Shown: in pieces, positions 1 to 8,132 of the stretch
Numbering within the stretch: the first letter of the stretch is position 1
Layout of the letters: every line of letters starts with the position of its first letter
Position numbers and translations under genes: made by a program
NCBI RefSeq assembly: GCF_021531055.1
Contig: NZ_JADYTL010000009.1
Coordinates: 1 to 64,000 of the forward strand
Origin: Collinsella tanakaei
GTDB lineage: Bacteria > Actinomycetota > Coriobacteriia > Coriobacteriales > Coriobacteriaceae
Direction of reading: 5' to 3'
DNA length: 64,000 nt
Notes under the pieces: generated by a model
Database searches by the model: none
Seen by the model: only the letters and a program-made list of their open reading frames with translations
Told to the model about the DNA's origin: nothing

Positions 1-52
1 GCTGGGGGCCGGATCCGAGTAGAAAGCGGGTCTCCGGTACCCATTCGAGACG

Positions 53-81
53 CCGGCGGTATCGGTTCGCGATACCGCCGG
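53..81. repeat. 12-bp perfect inverted repeat beside recombinase gene
   Basis: The arms CCGGCGGTATCG (53-64) and CGATACCGCCGG (70-81) are perfect reverse complements around a 5-nt loop. The repeat ends 15 nt before the ATG used for the tyrosine recombinase. It could be a recombination site, a regulatory hairpin or a terminator of something upstream of the window. There is no T-run on either strand, which argues against a terminator. Confidence 0.6.
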
Positions 82-96
82 TATCATGCCGAAATA

Positions 97-723
97 ATGG
101 GTGGTATCAAAAGAGGCAAATACTCAGATGAGGACTACATTCTCAAGAGCCCCATTCGCCGCATTAAGAAAATACGCTCAACCAGGACCGTCAAAGATAC
201 CTATTCTGATGAGTCGCTTGAAAAGATGCGTGACGGAGCGAAGACGCTTAGAGACCTCGCTATCATCGATCTTCTCGCCTCCACCGGCATGCGTGTTGGC
301 GAGCTGGTCAAGCTTGATATAGCCGACGTAGACTTTGAGCGTCGTGAATGCGTTGTTCTTGGCAAAGGTAACAAGGAGCGACCAGTCTACTTTGATGCAC
401 GAACAAAAATCCATCTTCGGAACTACATTGCATCCAGAAATGACAGCTCCCCCGCCTTGTTCGTTTCGCTGTGTAAGCCACATCGCAGACTCCGTATCAG
501 CGGAGTAGAGAGCAGGCTTAGAAAGCTGGGCAAGGAACTCGGAATGGACCGCGTGCACCCGCATAAGTTCAGGCGCACCTTGGCAACACGTGCCATCGAC
601 AAAGGAATGCCGATCGAGCAGGTTCAGCGATTGCTCGGTCATGCCAAGATCGACACTACACTCACTTACGCAATGGTTGACCAGAGTAACGTGCGATCAT
701 CACACAGAAGATATATTGCGTGA
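97..723 (+). CDS. Tyrosine recombinase (phage-integrase family), catalytic domain only
   Basis: The 208-aa product is a XerC/D-type catalytic domain. The active-site set is complete: Arg66 in TGMRVGEL, Lys90 in GKGNKERP, His156 and Arg159 in HPHKFRRT, His182 in LLGHAKIDTT and the nucleophile Tyr191. The N-terminal core-binding (SAM-like) domain of about 85 residues is missing: homology to XerC-like proteins starts abruptly near residue 12 (DEDYILKSPIRRIKK). The frame stays open back to base 1, but those codons do not look like a core-binding domain and contain the inverted repeat at 53-81. No clear ribosome binding site precedes the ATG. It is therefore either a 5'-truncated remnant or a gene broken by recombination at that repeat. 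Base composition is AT-richer than the rest of the window. Family is certain; completeness is doubtful. Confidence 0.8.
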   Translation: MGGIKRGKYSDEDYILKSPIRRIKKIRSTRTVKDTYSDESLEKMRDGAKTLRDLAIIDLLASTGMRVGELVKLDIADVDFERRECVVLGKGNKERPVYFDARTKIHLRNYIASRNDSSPALFVSLCKPHRRLRISGVESRLRKLGKELGMDRVHPHKFRRTLATRAIDKGMPIEQVQRLLGHAKIDTTLTYAMVDQSNVRSSHRRYIA

Positions 724-912
724 GCCCGCCCCATCAACTTCGACACCCAGCTAGCTAAAAGATCTCGTTATCGGATATCCACCGCTTGATGAGACAGGAT
801 CTCTCAACAACGCCAGCCACCTCCGCTCCTCTGCAGCTTTGGACTCCAGATGAGATTCGATAGCCCCTTTTCACATAGCCTTTCGCTGTCAGCATTGCCA
901 ATTTGCCATGTT

Positions 913-2781
913 TTATTTTATTCTTTGCGTACCAGACGTAGTGAGATGGCCTCCGCAATGACCGATCACGATAAGCCTGTGCTCACGGTCAACATAATAA
1001 TGAACCCTGAACGCATATTTAGGATTCTTGCTCCTCCCCTTAATGTGAGGACGTACATCGATCTCCTGACCTCGATACCGCCTCACACGCTCCCTCATAA
1101 GAGCGTTGTTCACTTTGGTCAGCTTGGTTTCCGTCAAAGCAAGTTCAAACCCGGTTTCCTGACGATATCGCTCACAGATATCCCCTTGGACACTTTCGCC
1201 AAAGTAGATATCCCACAACGTCGTCGGAATGCTCGAAAGAATCTGCCATTGCTCGTCAAAATCCCCGGTAAAGTTGCCGGCAGATTTCCTCGCCTCGTCA
1301 AGCACGATAACCTTCGATGGCCACAGTTTTTCAACAAGGTCCAGCTCTTCGACAAGCGTAGTCGGTAAATGTTTGATGGAGGTAATCACATGGACGCTTT
1401 GGCGCAAACCGTTGCACTCTTTCCTCAACTGGTTGCAATCCGTTTGAAGCGCATCGATGCGGTAATCCTTTTCCGCAATACGATCCTCGGCTTCCCGCAA
1501 CCCAGCCTCTGCCTCAATTTTTGCAGCATTGATTGCTTCCACAGAAGCGCTGGAATCCTGCTCCGAGTATTCGACCGCAAGTTTATACCACTCATCACGA
1601 TCCTGTCGCACCGCTTCAAGCTGTTCCCTGAGGTAACTGATCTCGTCCCCCGCATCCCTTGCCGGAGTATGGTCACGTTGCTCCTCACGCGCGCGCTCCA
1701 TGCGCTGCTGGAGATGCTCCATCCTCGTGTTGAGGCTTTTGAGACGTTGCTCGTACCCTTTTCGTTTTACATCTTGGACATCGACGACATCATCCTCATC
1801 TGTTACGAAGCTTCTACTGAGGCTTCTGCTGAGCGTCTCGACAAACCCGTCCTTGTCTCCATAACGCTGCTCGTCGATCCAATCTTTTTTAAAAAACCTG
1901 TGTCGAACGCTCGCATCGCCATCCTCTAGATTGACCCCGGGCTGATAGATGCGAAGCGTTGCAGTTGCACAGCCATAACGATACGCTGGCGTCCCTTTCC
2001 TAAACAGTTGAAAAACAGTCTGCTTCTTTAGGGCTTCATTACGCCAATCGAAAACATAAACGTTGGCCATACCGAGAACCTTTTGAGCGAGCTCGCTAGC
2101 ATCCCAAACGGCAGTAGCACCCTTGTAATCCGTAGTAATGAGCACCAAAGGCAAAATGCGAGAGGTGCTAAGCAGGCTCTGCTTGAACTGACCGAAGTTA
2201 TTCGCGTCAAGATAGCACTCTTCGTGCAATACCTCGGTATCTCCCACACAAACAGCCCAACCAGACGCCTCGATGATGCTCCGCACGAAACGAGGGGTCG
2301 TGCTCGGGGGCGTCGAAGGAGGCTTGCCGATAAAGCCGGGCATCATGTAATAAGTAATTCTTATATTGACAACGCAGCGCTTTTCGCCAGTTTTTCTGGA
2401 AACGCCTACGCTGGTGTGCCAATGACGAAACCGCTCTCGAACATCCGGCTCATCATATTCAAAGGCCCAGCACTTCAGCTCTCCTTGCTCGTCGATCATC
2501 GATTTGGTGCAAATCGATGATCTTCCTACCCGACCAACTCCGCCATCGTAGCCGTCGGGAAGTTCAAGCCTTCCCTCAGAAAAAAGCGTTCGAACCATCT
2601 TGGCATTCAGCTGATGCGATTTCGAGAAAACATCCGCATCGCGCTTAGCGAGATTCTTTTCCTTCCGTGCAAACCATTCGAGCATGATGGACGCGACACC
2701 GCCCAAGATGTCGACACCATCCCGCTTAGGGTAAATCTCAAACCGGGCACGATAATGAATAGTCTCGTTTTCTGACCTCAT
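913..2781 (-). CDS. Unrecognised large coiled-coil protein with compact C-terminal domain
   Basis: I do not recognise a named family. I chose the ATG at 2781 (622 aa) because GGGGGAG lies 6 nt upstream; an in-frame ATG at 2928 would add 49 residues. Visible parts: a mixed alpha/beta N-terminal half (about 1-320), including a segment ILPLVLITTDYKG followed by a helix with LAQKVLGMANVYVF; a long charged coiled coil at about 340-463; and a C-terminal domain (about 475-622) ending in a beta-rich stretch with HIKGRS, AFRVHYYVD and IVIGHCGGHL, which recalls small RelE/ParE-like folds. No transmembrane segment or signal peptide is seen. It sits next to a recombinase fragment in a lower-GC patch, so transfer is likely. 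A defence or toxin role is only a guess from size, architecture and location. Confidence 0.7.
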   Translation of the reverse strand: MRSENETIHYRARFEIYPKRDGVDILGGVASIMLEWFARKEKNLAKRDADVFSKSHQLNAKMVRTLFSEGRLELPDGYDGGVGRVGRSSICTKSMIDEQGELKCWAFEYDEPDVRERFRHWHTSVGVSRKTGEKRCVVNIRITYYMMPGFIGKPPSTPPSTTPRFVRSIIEASGWAVCVGDTEVLHEECYLDANNFGQFKQSLLSTSRILPLVLITTDYKGATAVWDASELAQKVLGMANVYVFDWRNEALKKQTVFQLFRKGTPAYRYGCATATLRIYQPGVNLEDGDASVRHRFFKKDWIDEQRYGDKDGFVETLSRSLSRSFVTDEDDVVDVQDVKRKGYEQRLKSLNTRMEHLQQRMERAREEQRDHTPARDAGDEISYLREQLEAVRQDRDEWYKLAVEYSEQDSSASVEAINAAKIEAEAGLREAEDRIAEKDYRIDALQTDCNQLRKECNGLRQSVHVITSIKHLPTTLVEELDLVEKLWPSKVIVLDEARKSAGNFTGDFDEQWQILSSIPTTLWDIYFGESVQGDICERYRQETGFELALTETKLTKVNNALMRERVRRYRGQEIDVRPHIKGRSKNPKYAFRVHYYVDREHRLIVIGHCGGHLTTSGTQRIK

Positions 2782-3089
2782 CGCTCCCCCAAAATACAAT
2801 CCGTTGAGCTCGAATGCTGCGCCAGACGTTTTGCAATTTACCGATATCATACGCACAAGCGGCATATCAAATCGGCAATCAGTATACGCCTCGACACGGA
2901 GTGCCCCACGGTGTACCCGCACGAGCATCGGAAAGACTATTCACGCATCCGACCAATAGATGCAGTGGTTTACAACGTTCGCGAGTTCTTCTGCTGACTT
3001 TTTGGAACTCGCTCTTACTCGCGTCCATCGCTCTCAGCAATACTTTCACTAAACGCGGATAGCAACTTCTCCAACAGAAAGGACAACCC

Positions 3090-3269
3090 ATGGCAACCAT
3101 CGACATCGACAAGCTACGCGACTACCTGACCGACTACACCGGCACGGCAGCGTTCAACGGCTTCCCCGCCGCATTGCTTGACACCATGGACATCGAGGAC
3201 ATGGATGGGTTCGAGATCTGCCAAAAGGCCGAGGGCATGGGTATCGATCTACACGATTTCGAAGTCTAA
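3090..3269 (+). CDS. Small conserved-looking hypothetical protein (59 aa)
   Basis: The ATG at 3090 follows a GAAAGGA ribosome binding site (3077-3083) and opens a 59-aa acidic protein. It has a recognisable pattern: LRDYLTDYTGTAAFNGFPAA, then DIEDMDGFEICQKAEGMGIDLHDFEV at the C-terminus. Short proteins with a 'DY.GTA.F.GFPAA' core and an 'A...GIDL..F.V' end seem to recur in Gram-positive genomes, from memory and not checked. No function is assigned. It is divergent from the 622-aa coiled-coil gene and convergent with recR. Confidence 0.7.
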   Translation: MATIDIDKLRDYLTDYTGTAAFNGFPAALLDTMDIEDMDGFEICQKAEGMGIDLHDFEV

Positions 3270-3290
3270 CAACGGCGAGCGAAGCGGATC

Positions 3291-3353
3291 GTTGGGGACG
3301 TGTTCGCTCCAACCCATCCCGCGACAAGATGGTGCCAGGTACAAACTTGTCGC
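3291..3353. repeat. Tandem pair of dispersed palindromic repeats (families A and B)
   Basis: Bases 3291-3315 carry the half-element TTGGGGACGTGTTCG followed by CAACCC. This recurs as both arms of the palindrome at 18313-18390 (family A). Bases 3321-3353 carry GCGACAAGATGGTGCCAGGT ending in ACTTGTCGC, an imperfect palindrome that matches, in reverse complement, the units at 7963-8075 (family B). Both lie just downstream of the recR stop codon and could act as a terminator-like structure. Confidence 0.75.
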
Positions 3354-3381
3354 GCGGGGCGCGGATGGTCGCCCGCCGTCC

Positions 3382-3978
3382 CTACAGCGCGCGGCGGGCC
3401 TCGATGGCGCGGCCGAGCGTCAGCTCGTCGGCGTATTCCAGGTCGCCGCCCACCGGCAGGCCGCTTGCCAGGCGGCTCACGGTCACGCCGAGCGGCTTGA
3501 TGGTTCGCGCCAGGTAGCTCGCCGTCGTCTCGCCCTCGATGTTGGGGTTCGTGGCGATGATGACCTCCTGGATATCCTCGGCGCCCAGGCGCGCCAGCAG
3601 CTCGCGCACGTGGAGCTGCTCCGGACCGATCTTGTCGATCGGGCTGATCACGCCGCCGAGCACATGGTAGAGCCCGCGGTAGCTGCCGGTCCGCTCGATG
3701 GCCGAGACGTCGCGCGGCTCAGACACCACGCAGATGCGCGTATGGTCGCGCGAGGCATCCTGGCAGATGGCGCACTCGTCCTCGGTCGCATAGTTAAAGC
3801 ACCGGCTGCAAAAATGCACCTGCTCCTTGACGGCGACGATGGCGTCGGCCAGCCGATGCGCCTCCTCAGCGTCGGCCTCGAGCAGGTAGTAGGCGATGCG
3901 CTGCGCCGACTTGGGCCCGATGCCCGGCAGACGCCCCAGCTCGTCCAACAGAATCTGCAAACTGCGATCCGCGCTCAT
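3382..3978 (-). CDS. recR: Recombination mediator RecR
   Basis: RecR works with RecF and RecO to load RecA at gapped DNA. The 198-aa length is standard. The N-terminal helix-hairpin-helix reads [20 protein letters not shown], followed by a four-cysteine zinc finger ([20 protein letters not shown]) and a Toprim domain with VVSEPRD and [17 protein letters not shown]. The start codon is preceded by GGTGAGGG. It lies directly downstream of ybaB and in the same direction, the usual dnaX-ybaB-recR order. Confidence 0.97.
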   Translation of the reverse strand: MSADRSLQILLDELGRLPGIGPKSAQRIAYYLLEADAEEAHRLADAIVAVKEQVHFCSRCFNYATEDECAICQDASRDHTRICVVSEPRDVSAIERTGSYRGLYHVLGGVISPIDKIGPEQLHVRELLARLGAEDIQEVIIATNPNIEGETTASYLARTIKPLGVTVSRLASGLPVGGDLEYADELTLGRAIEARRAL

Positions 3979-4096
3979 ACCCTCACCTGCGAATCCGCCG
4001 GCGGCCGCATTCGCGCCGCCAACACCGTCCCGTCATCCAAAAAACCGGGCGACCGGCACGCGCCGACCGCCCGCATCACACCTCTCTGTCGACAGC

Positions 4097-4417
4097 CTAG
4101 AACGGCATGCCGGGGATGTTCAGCCCGCCGGTGATGGCGCCCATCTGCTTGTTGGCGAGCTCGGTCACCTGACGGATACCGTCGTTGACCGCGGCGACGA
4201 TCATATCCTGCAGCATCTCGATGTCCTCGGGATCGAGCGCATCGGGATCGATGGTGATGGACTCGAGCTGCATGCCGCCGTTGACGGTAACCTTGACCAT
4301 GCCGCCGCCGGCGCTGGAGTCGACCGTGGTCTGCGCGAGGTTCTCCTGCGCCACCGCGAGCTGCTCCTGCATCTTGCGAGCCTGCTTCATCATCTGCTGC
4401 ATATTCATTCCGGCCAT
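4097..4417 (-). CDS. ybaB: YbaB/EbfC family nucleoid-associated protein
   Basis: This is the small DNA-binding protein found between dnaX and recR in most bacteria. The 106-aa product starts MAGMNMQQMMKQARKMQEQL and has the long N-terminal helix and the beta-sheet motif VTVNGGMQLESITIDPDAL typical of the family. The ATG at 4417 has GGAG 8 nt upstream; an upstream in-frame ATG at 4489 has no such site. It ends with glycine- and methionine-rich residues. Confidence 0.95.
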   Translation of the reverse strand: MAGMNMQQMMKQARKMQEQLAVAQENLAQTTVDSSAGGGMVKVTVNGGMQLESITIDPDALDPEDIEMLQDMIVAAVNDGIRQVTELANKQMGAITGGLNIPGMPF

Positions 4418-4563
4418 GGGGCACTCCTTCACGTTGCCGCATCGCCAGCGCGACGCGGGGCGTCCGTTTTCCACACGGCATCGTACCATGACGGGCGTCG
4501 TCGACGCGCATCGCCTGGCGCGCTCCCACGGAAAAGCCAGCAGGTTCGGCGAACATTCGACAT

Positions 4564-4593
4564 GAAAAAGGGAGCCAGCTGCAACTAGCTCCC
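4564..4593 (-). terminator. Rho-independent terminator between dnaX and ybaB
   Basis: On the minus strand, GGGAGC pairs with GCTCCC across a 12-nt loop and is followed by TTTTT. It lies after dnaX and before ybaB-recR, so dnaX read-through is probably attenuated and ybaB needs its own promoter. A second small hairpin, GCCCGCA/TGCGGGC, lies at 4611-4630. Confidence 0.7.
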
Positions 4594-4730
4594 TAACACC
4601 TTAGCGTCGCCCGCAGTGCCGTGCGGGCTTTGCCGCTGATTCGAGTATACCCCAGCGCAACCGCCTTCAAGCCATCGGTCGAAATCTCAAGAAACGGCGT
4701 GCAGCCGCCCTCTATGAACCAGCCGGTCGC

Positions 4731-7631
4731 CTACGCATCCTTGAAGACGACGTTGCCGAAAATGCTGTTGAGCATCGCCTTGGCCTCTTCCTCGCTTTGC
4801 GGAACCTGCGTCTCGTCGGCTGCGGGCGTGGGCGCGCCCACCCACGGGGCGGCGCCGGCAGGAGTCGCCGCAGCGGACTTCGACGCCGCGGATGGCGATA
4901 CCGAAGCGGGAGCCGCCGCCTGCGCGCTCGGCACGGGAGCGGAAGGCGATGCGGGCTTTGAAACCGAGGACGCGCCAGACGCGGCGGGCTCAGTCGGCGC
5001 GGGCGCCTGGGCAGGCATGGCGGCCTCGCGCGTTGGCGCGGGCGCGAGCGCCGGCATCGCAGACGCCATCCCCTGCGGAAGATCGAGCGGTGGCAAGTCC
5101 TCCCCCGTCAGGTCGGCGATGGTCGCATCGTCGTAGGGAACCTGCTCGTCCTCCCACGCCCGACGGTCGGCATCGATATCGGGCTCGGGCACCACGGTCG
5201 GACCGCTCGTGTGGTCGACCTGCGGATGCTCGGCAGACTCGGAATGAGGCGCCGCAGCGAGCGCCGACAGCGCGGGCGAGGAAGCAGGCGCACCCTGCAC
5301 GACCTGAGGCGAGGCGGGAGACGCCACCTGCGAAGGCGCGGGCGCCGCGACCTGCGACCGAGCTTGCCTGGGAGCAGGATCGGCCTGCGAATCGTCAACG
5401 ACATGGGCATCGTGCGTCGCGGGCACAGACGCCTGCGCAGGCGCCGGAGCGTCGACGGGCTCCACGGCAGGACCAGCGGACGCGACGGGCGCAGGCGGCT
5501 CGGCGGGCGCCGCAGCAGGCGACGTCGCCGGAACAGCCACGGCGGGCGCGGCGTCCGCAGCGCCGGTGCCGCCCGACCCGCTCGCAGGCCGCGGCGATCC
5601 GCCGTCCATCACGTATTCCACGACGCGCGACCCGAACACGGAGCACACGATCGGCATGATCAGCTCGTGGGAATCGGGACGGCCGAGCATCTTGATGGCG
5701 AAGTTCGACCCTTTGGGGAACCCGACGACCAAGCGGGACCCGTCGTCGGCCTGCGCGCGCGACGACTGGAGCAGCGCACCGCGCGACGCCTGCGCGGCCG
5801 TCACGCGCTTGACCACCTCGGTCCACTTGCGCTGCAGCTCACCGGCATCGGTGACGGCGGGCGTCGCCGGCGCAGCGGCAGCCGCGACCTCGGCGGCAGA
5901 AGGCGCCTCGCGACGCGCGGACGGCGAGGCCGCCGGAACATCGGCATGCTCAGCACCAGCCTCCGAGCGATCCTCGGCAGAACGGGCCGCACCGCCATCG
6001 GCGTGCACGGCATCTGCCGAGGTGGGCGCCGAAGCGGATTCCCTCGCAGCTTCAGGCGCCGCAGCGCGAGGCCTCGCCGGTGCAGCATCGGCCGTTGCGG
6101 GACGCACGCCGGCCGCAGCCGCAGGCGCCACACTCGCAGCCGCCTTCACCTCGGGCTCGGGCGCCGGACGCACCGAAGCCGCCGAGCCGCCCTGCGCCGC
6201 AGGCGACGTGGCCACACCAGGCGCGGCGGCAGACGCGGCAGCCGCCGGAGCGGCAGCCCCACCGCCGGAGCGCGCACGGGCACCCGCCGGCACGTTCCAC
6301 GGCAAGTCGTCATCATGGGCAGCCGCACCGGCGCGACCGGTGGCCTCGACGCGCGACCCAGCCTGGCCTGCCACGCGCTGTCCCGCAGGCCGCGGCTTGG
6401 TCCCCGTGAGGGCCGCCACGCCCGCGGCGTCGAGCGGCGCGCTCGGCACACCGGCGGCGATCTGCGCCTCCAGGCGGTCGAGCCGCTCGGCCAGCGCCTC
6501 GAGCGTCAGATCGGACTCGGGACGTGCCAGGCGCGTGCAGGCGATCTCGAGCACCAGGCGGGGGTCGGAGGCGCCGCGCATCTCGATCACCGCATCGTCG
6601 AGCACGGTGAGCACGCGCGCCAGACGTTGCGCGCCCTCGAACGCCGAGGCTTCGTCCACCAGCGCCGCCACCTCGTCGGGCGTGCCGTCGAACAGCTCGG
6701 GGTTGCCGCCGGCCACGCAGGCCGTGTACACGTCGCGCATATGCGCCACCAGGTCGCGCGCGAGCTCGAGCAGGTCGTTGCCCTCGTCCACCTGCGTGCG
6801 GATGGCGCCGAACAGCGACACGACGTCGCGTGCGGCGATCGCGCGCGAGAACTCGCCGAGCACCGTGCCCGACACCTCGCCGAGCAGCGAACGCGCGTCG
6901 GACACGCGAATCGCGCCGTCGCCGAACACCGAGAGCTGCTCGAGCGTCGACAGGGCGTCGCGCATGCCGCCGCGGGCATGGCGAGCCACGATCTCGAGCG
7001 CCTCGTCGTCGGCGTCGAAGTGCTCCTGCTCGCAGATGTAGCGCAGCCGGCCCACGATGTCGTCGTTGGAGATGCGGTGGAAGTCGAAGCGCTGGCAGCG
7101 CGACAAGATGGTCTCGAGGATCTTCTGCGGGTCGGTGGTGCACAGGATGAAGACCACGTGGCTCGGCGGCTCCTCGAGCGTCTTGAGCAGCGCGTTGAAC
7201 GCCGCGGCCGTGAGCATGTGGACCTCGTCGATGATGTAGACCTTGTAGGCGCCGCGCACCGGGGCGAAGCTCACCGAGCTGATGATCTCCTCGCGCACGT
7301 TGTCGACGCCCGTGCGCGACGCGGCGTCGAGCTCGTAGACGTCCGGATGCGTGCCCTCGGCGATCGCCTCGCACTCCGGGCAGGTCCCGTCCGGCATGCA
7401 GCCCGAGGCGCCCTGCGCCCGCGCGGCGTCGGCGTGCTCGCACAGCAGCGCCTTGGCCAAGATGCGCGCCATGGTGGTCTTGCCCGTGCCGCGCGGACCG
7501 CAGAACAGGTACGCGTGCGACAGGCGCCCCTCGGTCACGGCGTGCTCAAGGGTCGAGACGATATGCTGCTGGCCGACCACGCTGTCGAAGGTCAGCGGGC
7601 GGTACTTTCTATACAAGGACTCCATGGGCAT
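4731..7631 (-). CDS. dnaX: DNA polymerase III subunit gamma/tau
   Basis: This is the clamp-loader ATPase of the replisome. The N-terminus MPMESLYRKYRPLTFDSVVGQ and Walker A GPRGTGKTT (about residues 45-53) are diagnostic. A zinc-binding cysteine cluster (CMPDGTCPECEAI), the Walker B region DEVHMLTAAAFNALLKTLEEPP and sensor 1 CTTDPQKI follow. The AAA+ and collar domains end near residue 370. The rest of the 966 residues is an exceptionally long Ala/Pro-rich linker with one folded island (about 605-690, ELQRKWTEVVKRVTAAQASR) and the C-terminal peptide MLNSIFGNVVFKDA. DnaX proteins are usually 550-750 aa, so the tail is long even for GC-rich species. No obvious slippery A-run for a frameshifted short form was noticed. 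Confidence 0.96.
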   Translation of the reverse strand: MPMESLYRKYRPLTFDSVVGQQHIVSTLEHAVTEGRLSHAYLFCGPRGTGKTTMARILAKALLCEHADAARAQGASGCMPDGTCPECEAIAEGTHPDVYELDAASRTGVDNVREEIISSVSFAPVRGAYKVYIIDEVHMLTAAAFNALLKTLEEPPSHVVFILCTTDPQKILETILSRCQRFDFHRISNDDIVGRLRYICEQEHFDADDEALEIVARHARGGMRDALSTLEQLSVFGDGAIRVSDARSLLGEVSGTVLGEFSRAIAARDVVSLFGAIRTQVDEGNDLLELARDLVAHMRDVYTACVAGGNPELFDGTPDEVAALVDEASAFEGAQRLARVLTVLDDAVIEMRGASDPRLVLEIACTRLARPESDLTLEALAERLDRLEAQIAAGVPSAPLDAAGVAALTGTKPRPAGQRVAGQAGSRVEATGRAGAAAHDDDLPWNVPAGARARSGGGAAAPAAAASAAAPGVATSPAAQGGSAASVRPAPEPEVKAAASVAPAAAAGVRPATADAAPARPRAAAPEAARESASAPTSADAVHADGGAARSAEDRSEAGAEHADVPAASPSARREAPSAAEVAAAAAPATPAVTDAGELQRKWTEVVKRVTAAQASRGALLQSSRAQADDGSRLVVGFPKGSNFAIKMLGRPDSHELIMPIVCSVFGSRVVEYVMDGGSPRPASGSGGTGAADAAPAVAVPATSPAAAPAEPPAPVASAGPAVEPVDAPAPAQASVPATHDAHVVDDSQADPAPRQARSQVAAPAPSQVASPASPQVVQGAPASSPALSALAAAPHSESAEHPQVDHTSGPTVVPEPDIDADRRAWEDEQVPYDDATIADLTGEDLPPLDLPQGMASAMPALAPAPTREAAMPAQAPAPTEPAASGASSVSKPASPSAPVPSAQAAAPASVSPSAASKSAAATPAGAAPWVGAPTPAADETQVPQSEEEAKAMLNSIFGNVVFKDA

Positions 7632-7744
7632 CGTTCCTCACGTCGATTCGATAGAGCCTATGATACCCGCTGACGGCAACCGAAGCGCCCGCGGCTCCGC
7701 GCAGCGCCCCCTGCGAAAAAACGCCAGGCGCTCGTTCGCGCCGG

Positions 7745-7939
7745 CTACAGACCGTGGTCGGAAAGGCGCCGGTCGATGTCCTTGAGCGTGATCCGGGCGG
7801 CGAACAGCTGGCGGTAGGTCGCGGTCTTCACCTTGTTTTGAGCACGGAGCTCCTCCATCCGCGCGTTGATCTCCGCGAGTTCGGCGCGTGTATCGTCGGC
7901 GAACGCCTCGAAGGCGGCCAACCGCTCCTGATCAGTCAT
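7745..7939 (-). CDS. Small charged helical protein of unknown function (64 aa)
   Basis: The ATG at 7939 has a strong upstream GGGGAGGGG. The product, from MTDQERLAAFEAFADDTRAE to the C-terminal DIKDIDRRLSDHGL-like end, is almost wholly alpha-helical with a heptad-like pattern, so a coiled coil is likely. I recognise no family. It lies upstream of dnaX on the same strand; the repeat block 7963-8075 lies directly 5' of it and may overlap its promoter. Confidence 0.6.
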   Translation of the reverse strand: MTDQERLAAFEAFADDTRAELAEINARMEELRAQNKVKTATYRQLFAARITLKDIDRRLSDHGL

Positions 7940-7962
7940 GCGAATCCCCTCCCCGATACGTT

Positions 7963-8075
7963 GGCGACAAGATCGGACCTGGCACCATCTTGTCCCATCT
8001 TGTCGGCGACAAGATTGGACCTGGCACCATCTTGTCAGATTGGGCCTGGCACCATCTTGTCGGTCCAATCTTGTC
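7963..8075. repeat. Cluster of family-B palindromic repeats
   Basis: Two near-identical 32-bp units (7963-7994 and 8005-8036) each begin GGCGACAAGAT and end with CACCATCTTGTC, so each is an imperfect palindrome with GACAAGAT/ATCTTGTC arms. They are followed by a partial unit (8037-8061, GGCCTGGCACCATCTTGTC) and another fragment (8062-8075). An inverted relative lies at 3321-3353. They fill the divergent promoter region between the 64-aa protein and the kinase. Confidence 0.9.
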
Positions 8076-8132
8076 ACAGCACGGCCTCGCCACAACCGAA
8101 AACCGCCAGCGTGATAAAATGCGAGGAAACGC

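Noticed and set aside
755-958. 67-codon minus-strand frame after the large coiled-coil gene
   Set aside because: It overlaps the end of that gene in another frame, has no ribosome binding site and shows no recognisable family. The 189-bp gap between recombinase and coiled-coil gene is left without a gene.
4418-4730. SRP RNA gene next to dnaX, a common position in Gram-positives
   Set aside because: The conserved GGAAGG..GCAGCC tetraloop region is absent; only a terminator and a small hairpin are seen.
5211-7673. An 820-codon open frame antisense to dnaX
   Set aside because: It is rich in Arg/Gly/His as expected for the complement of an Ala/Pro-rich gene and has no domain.
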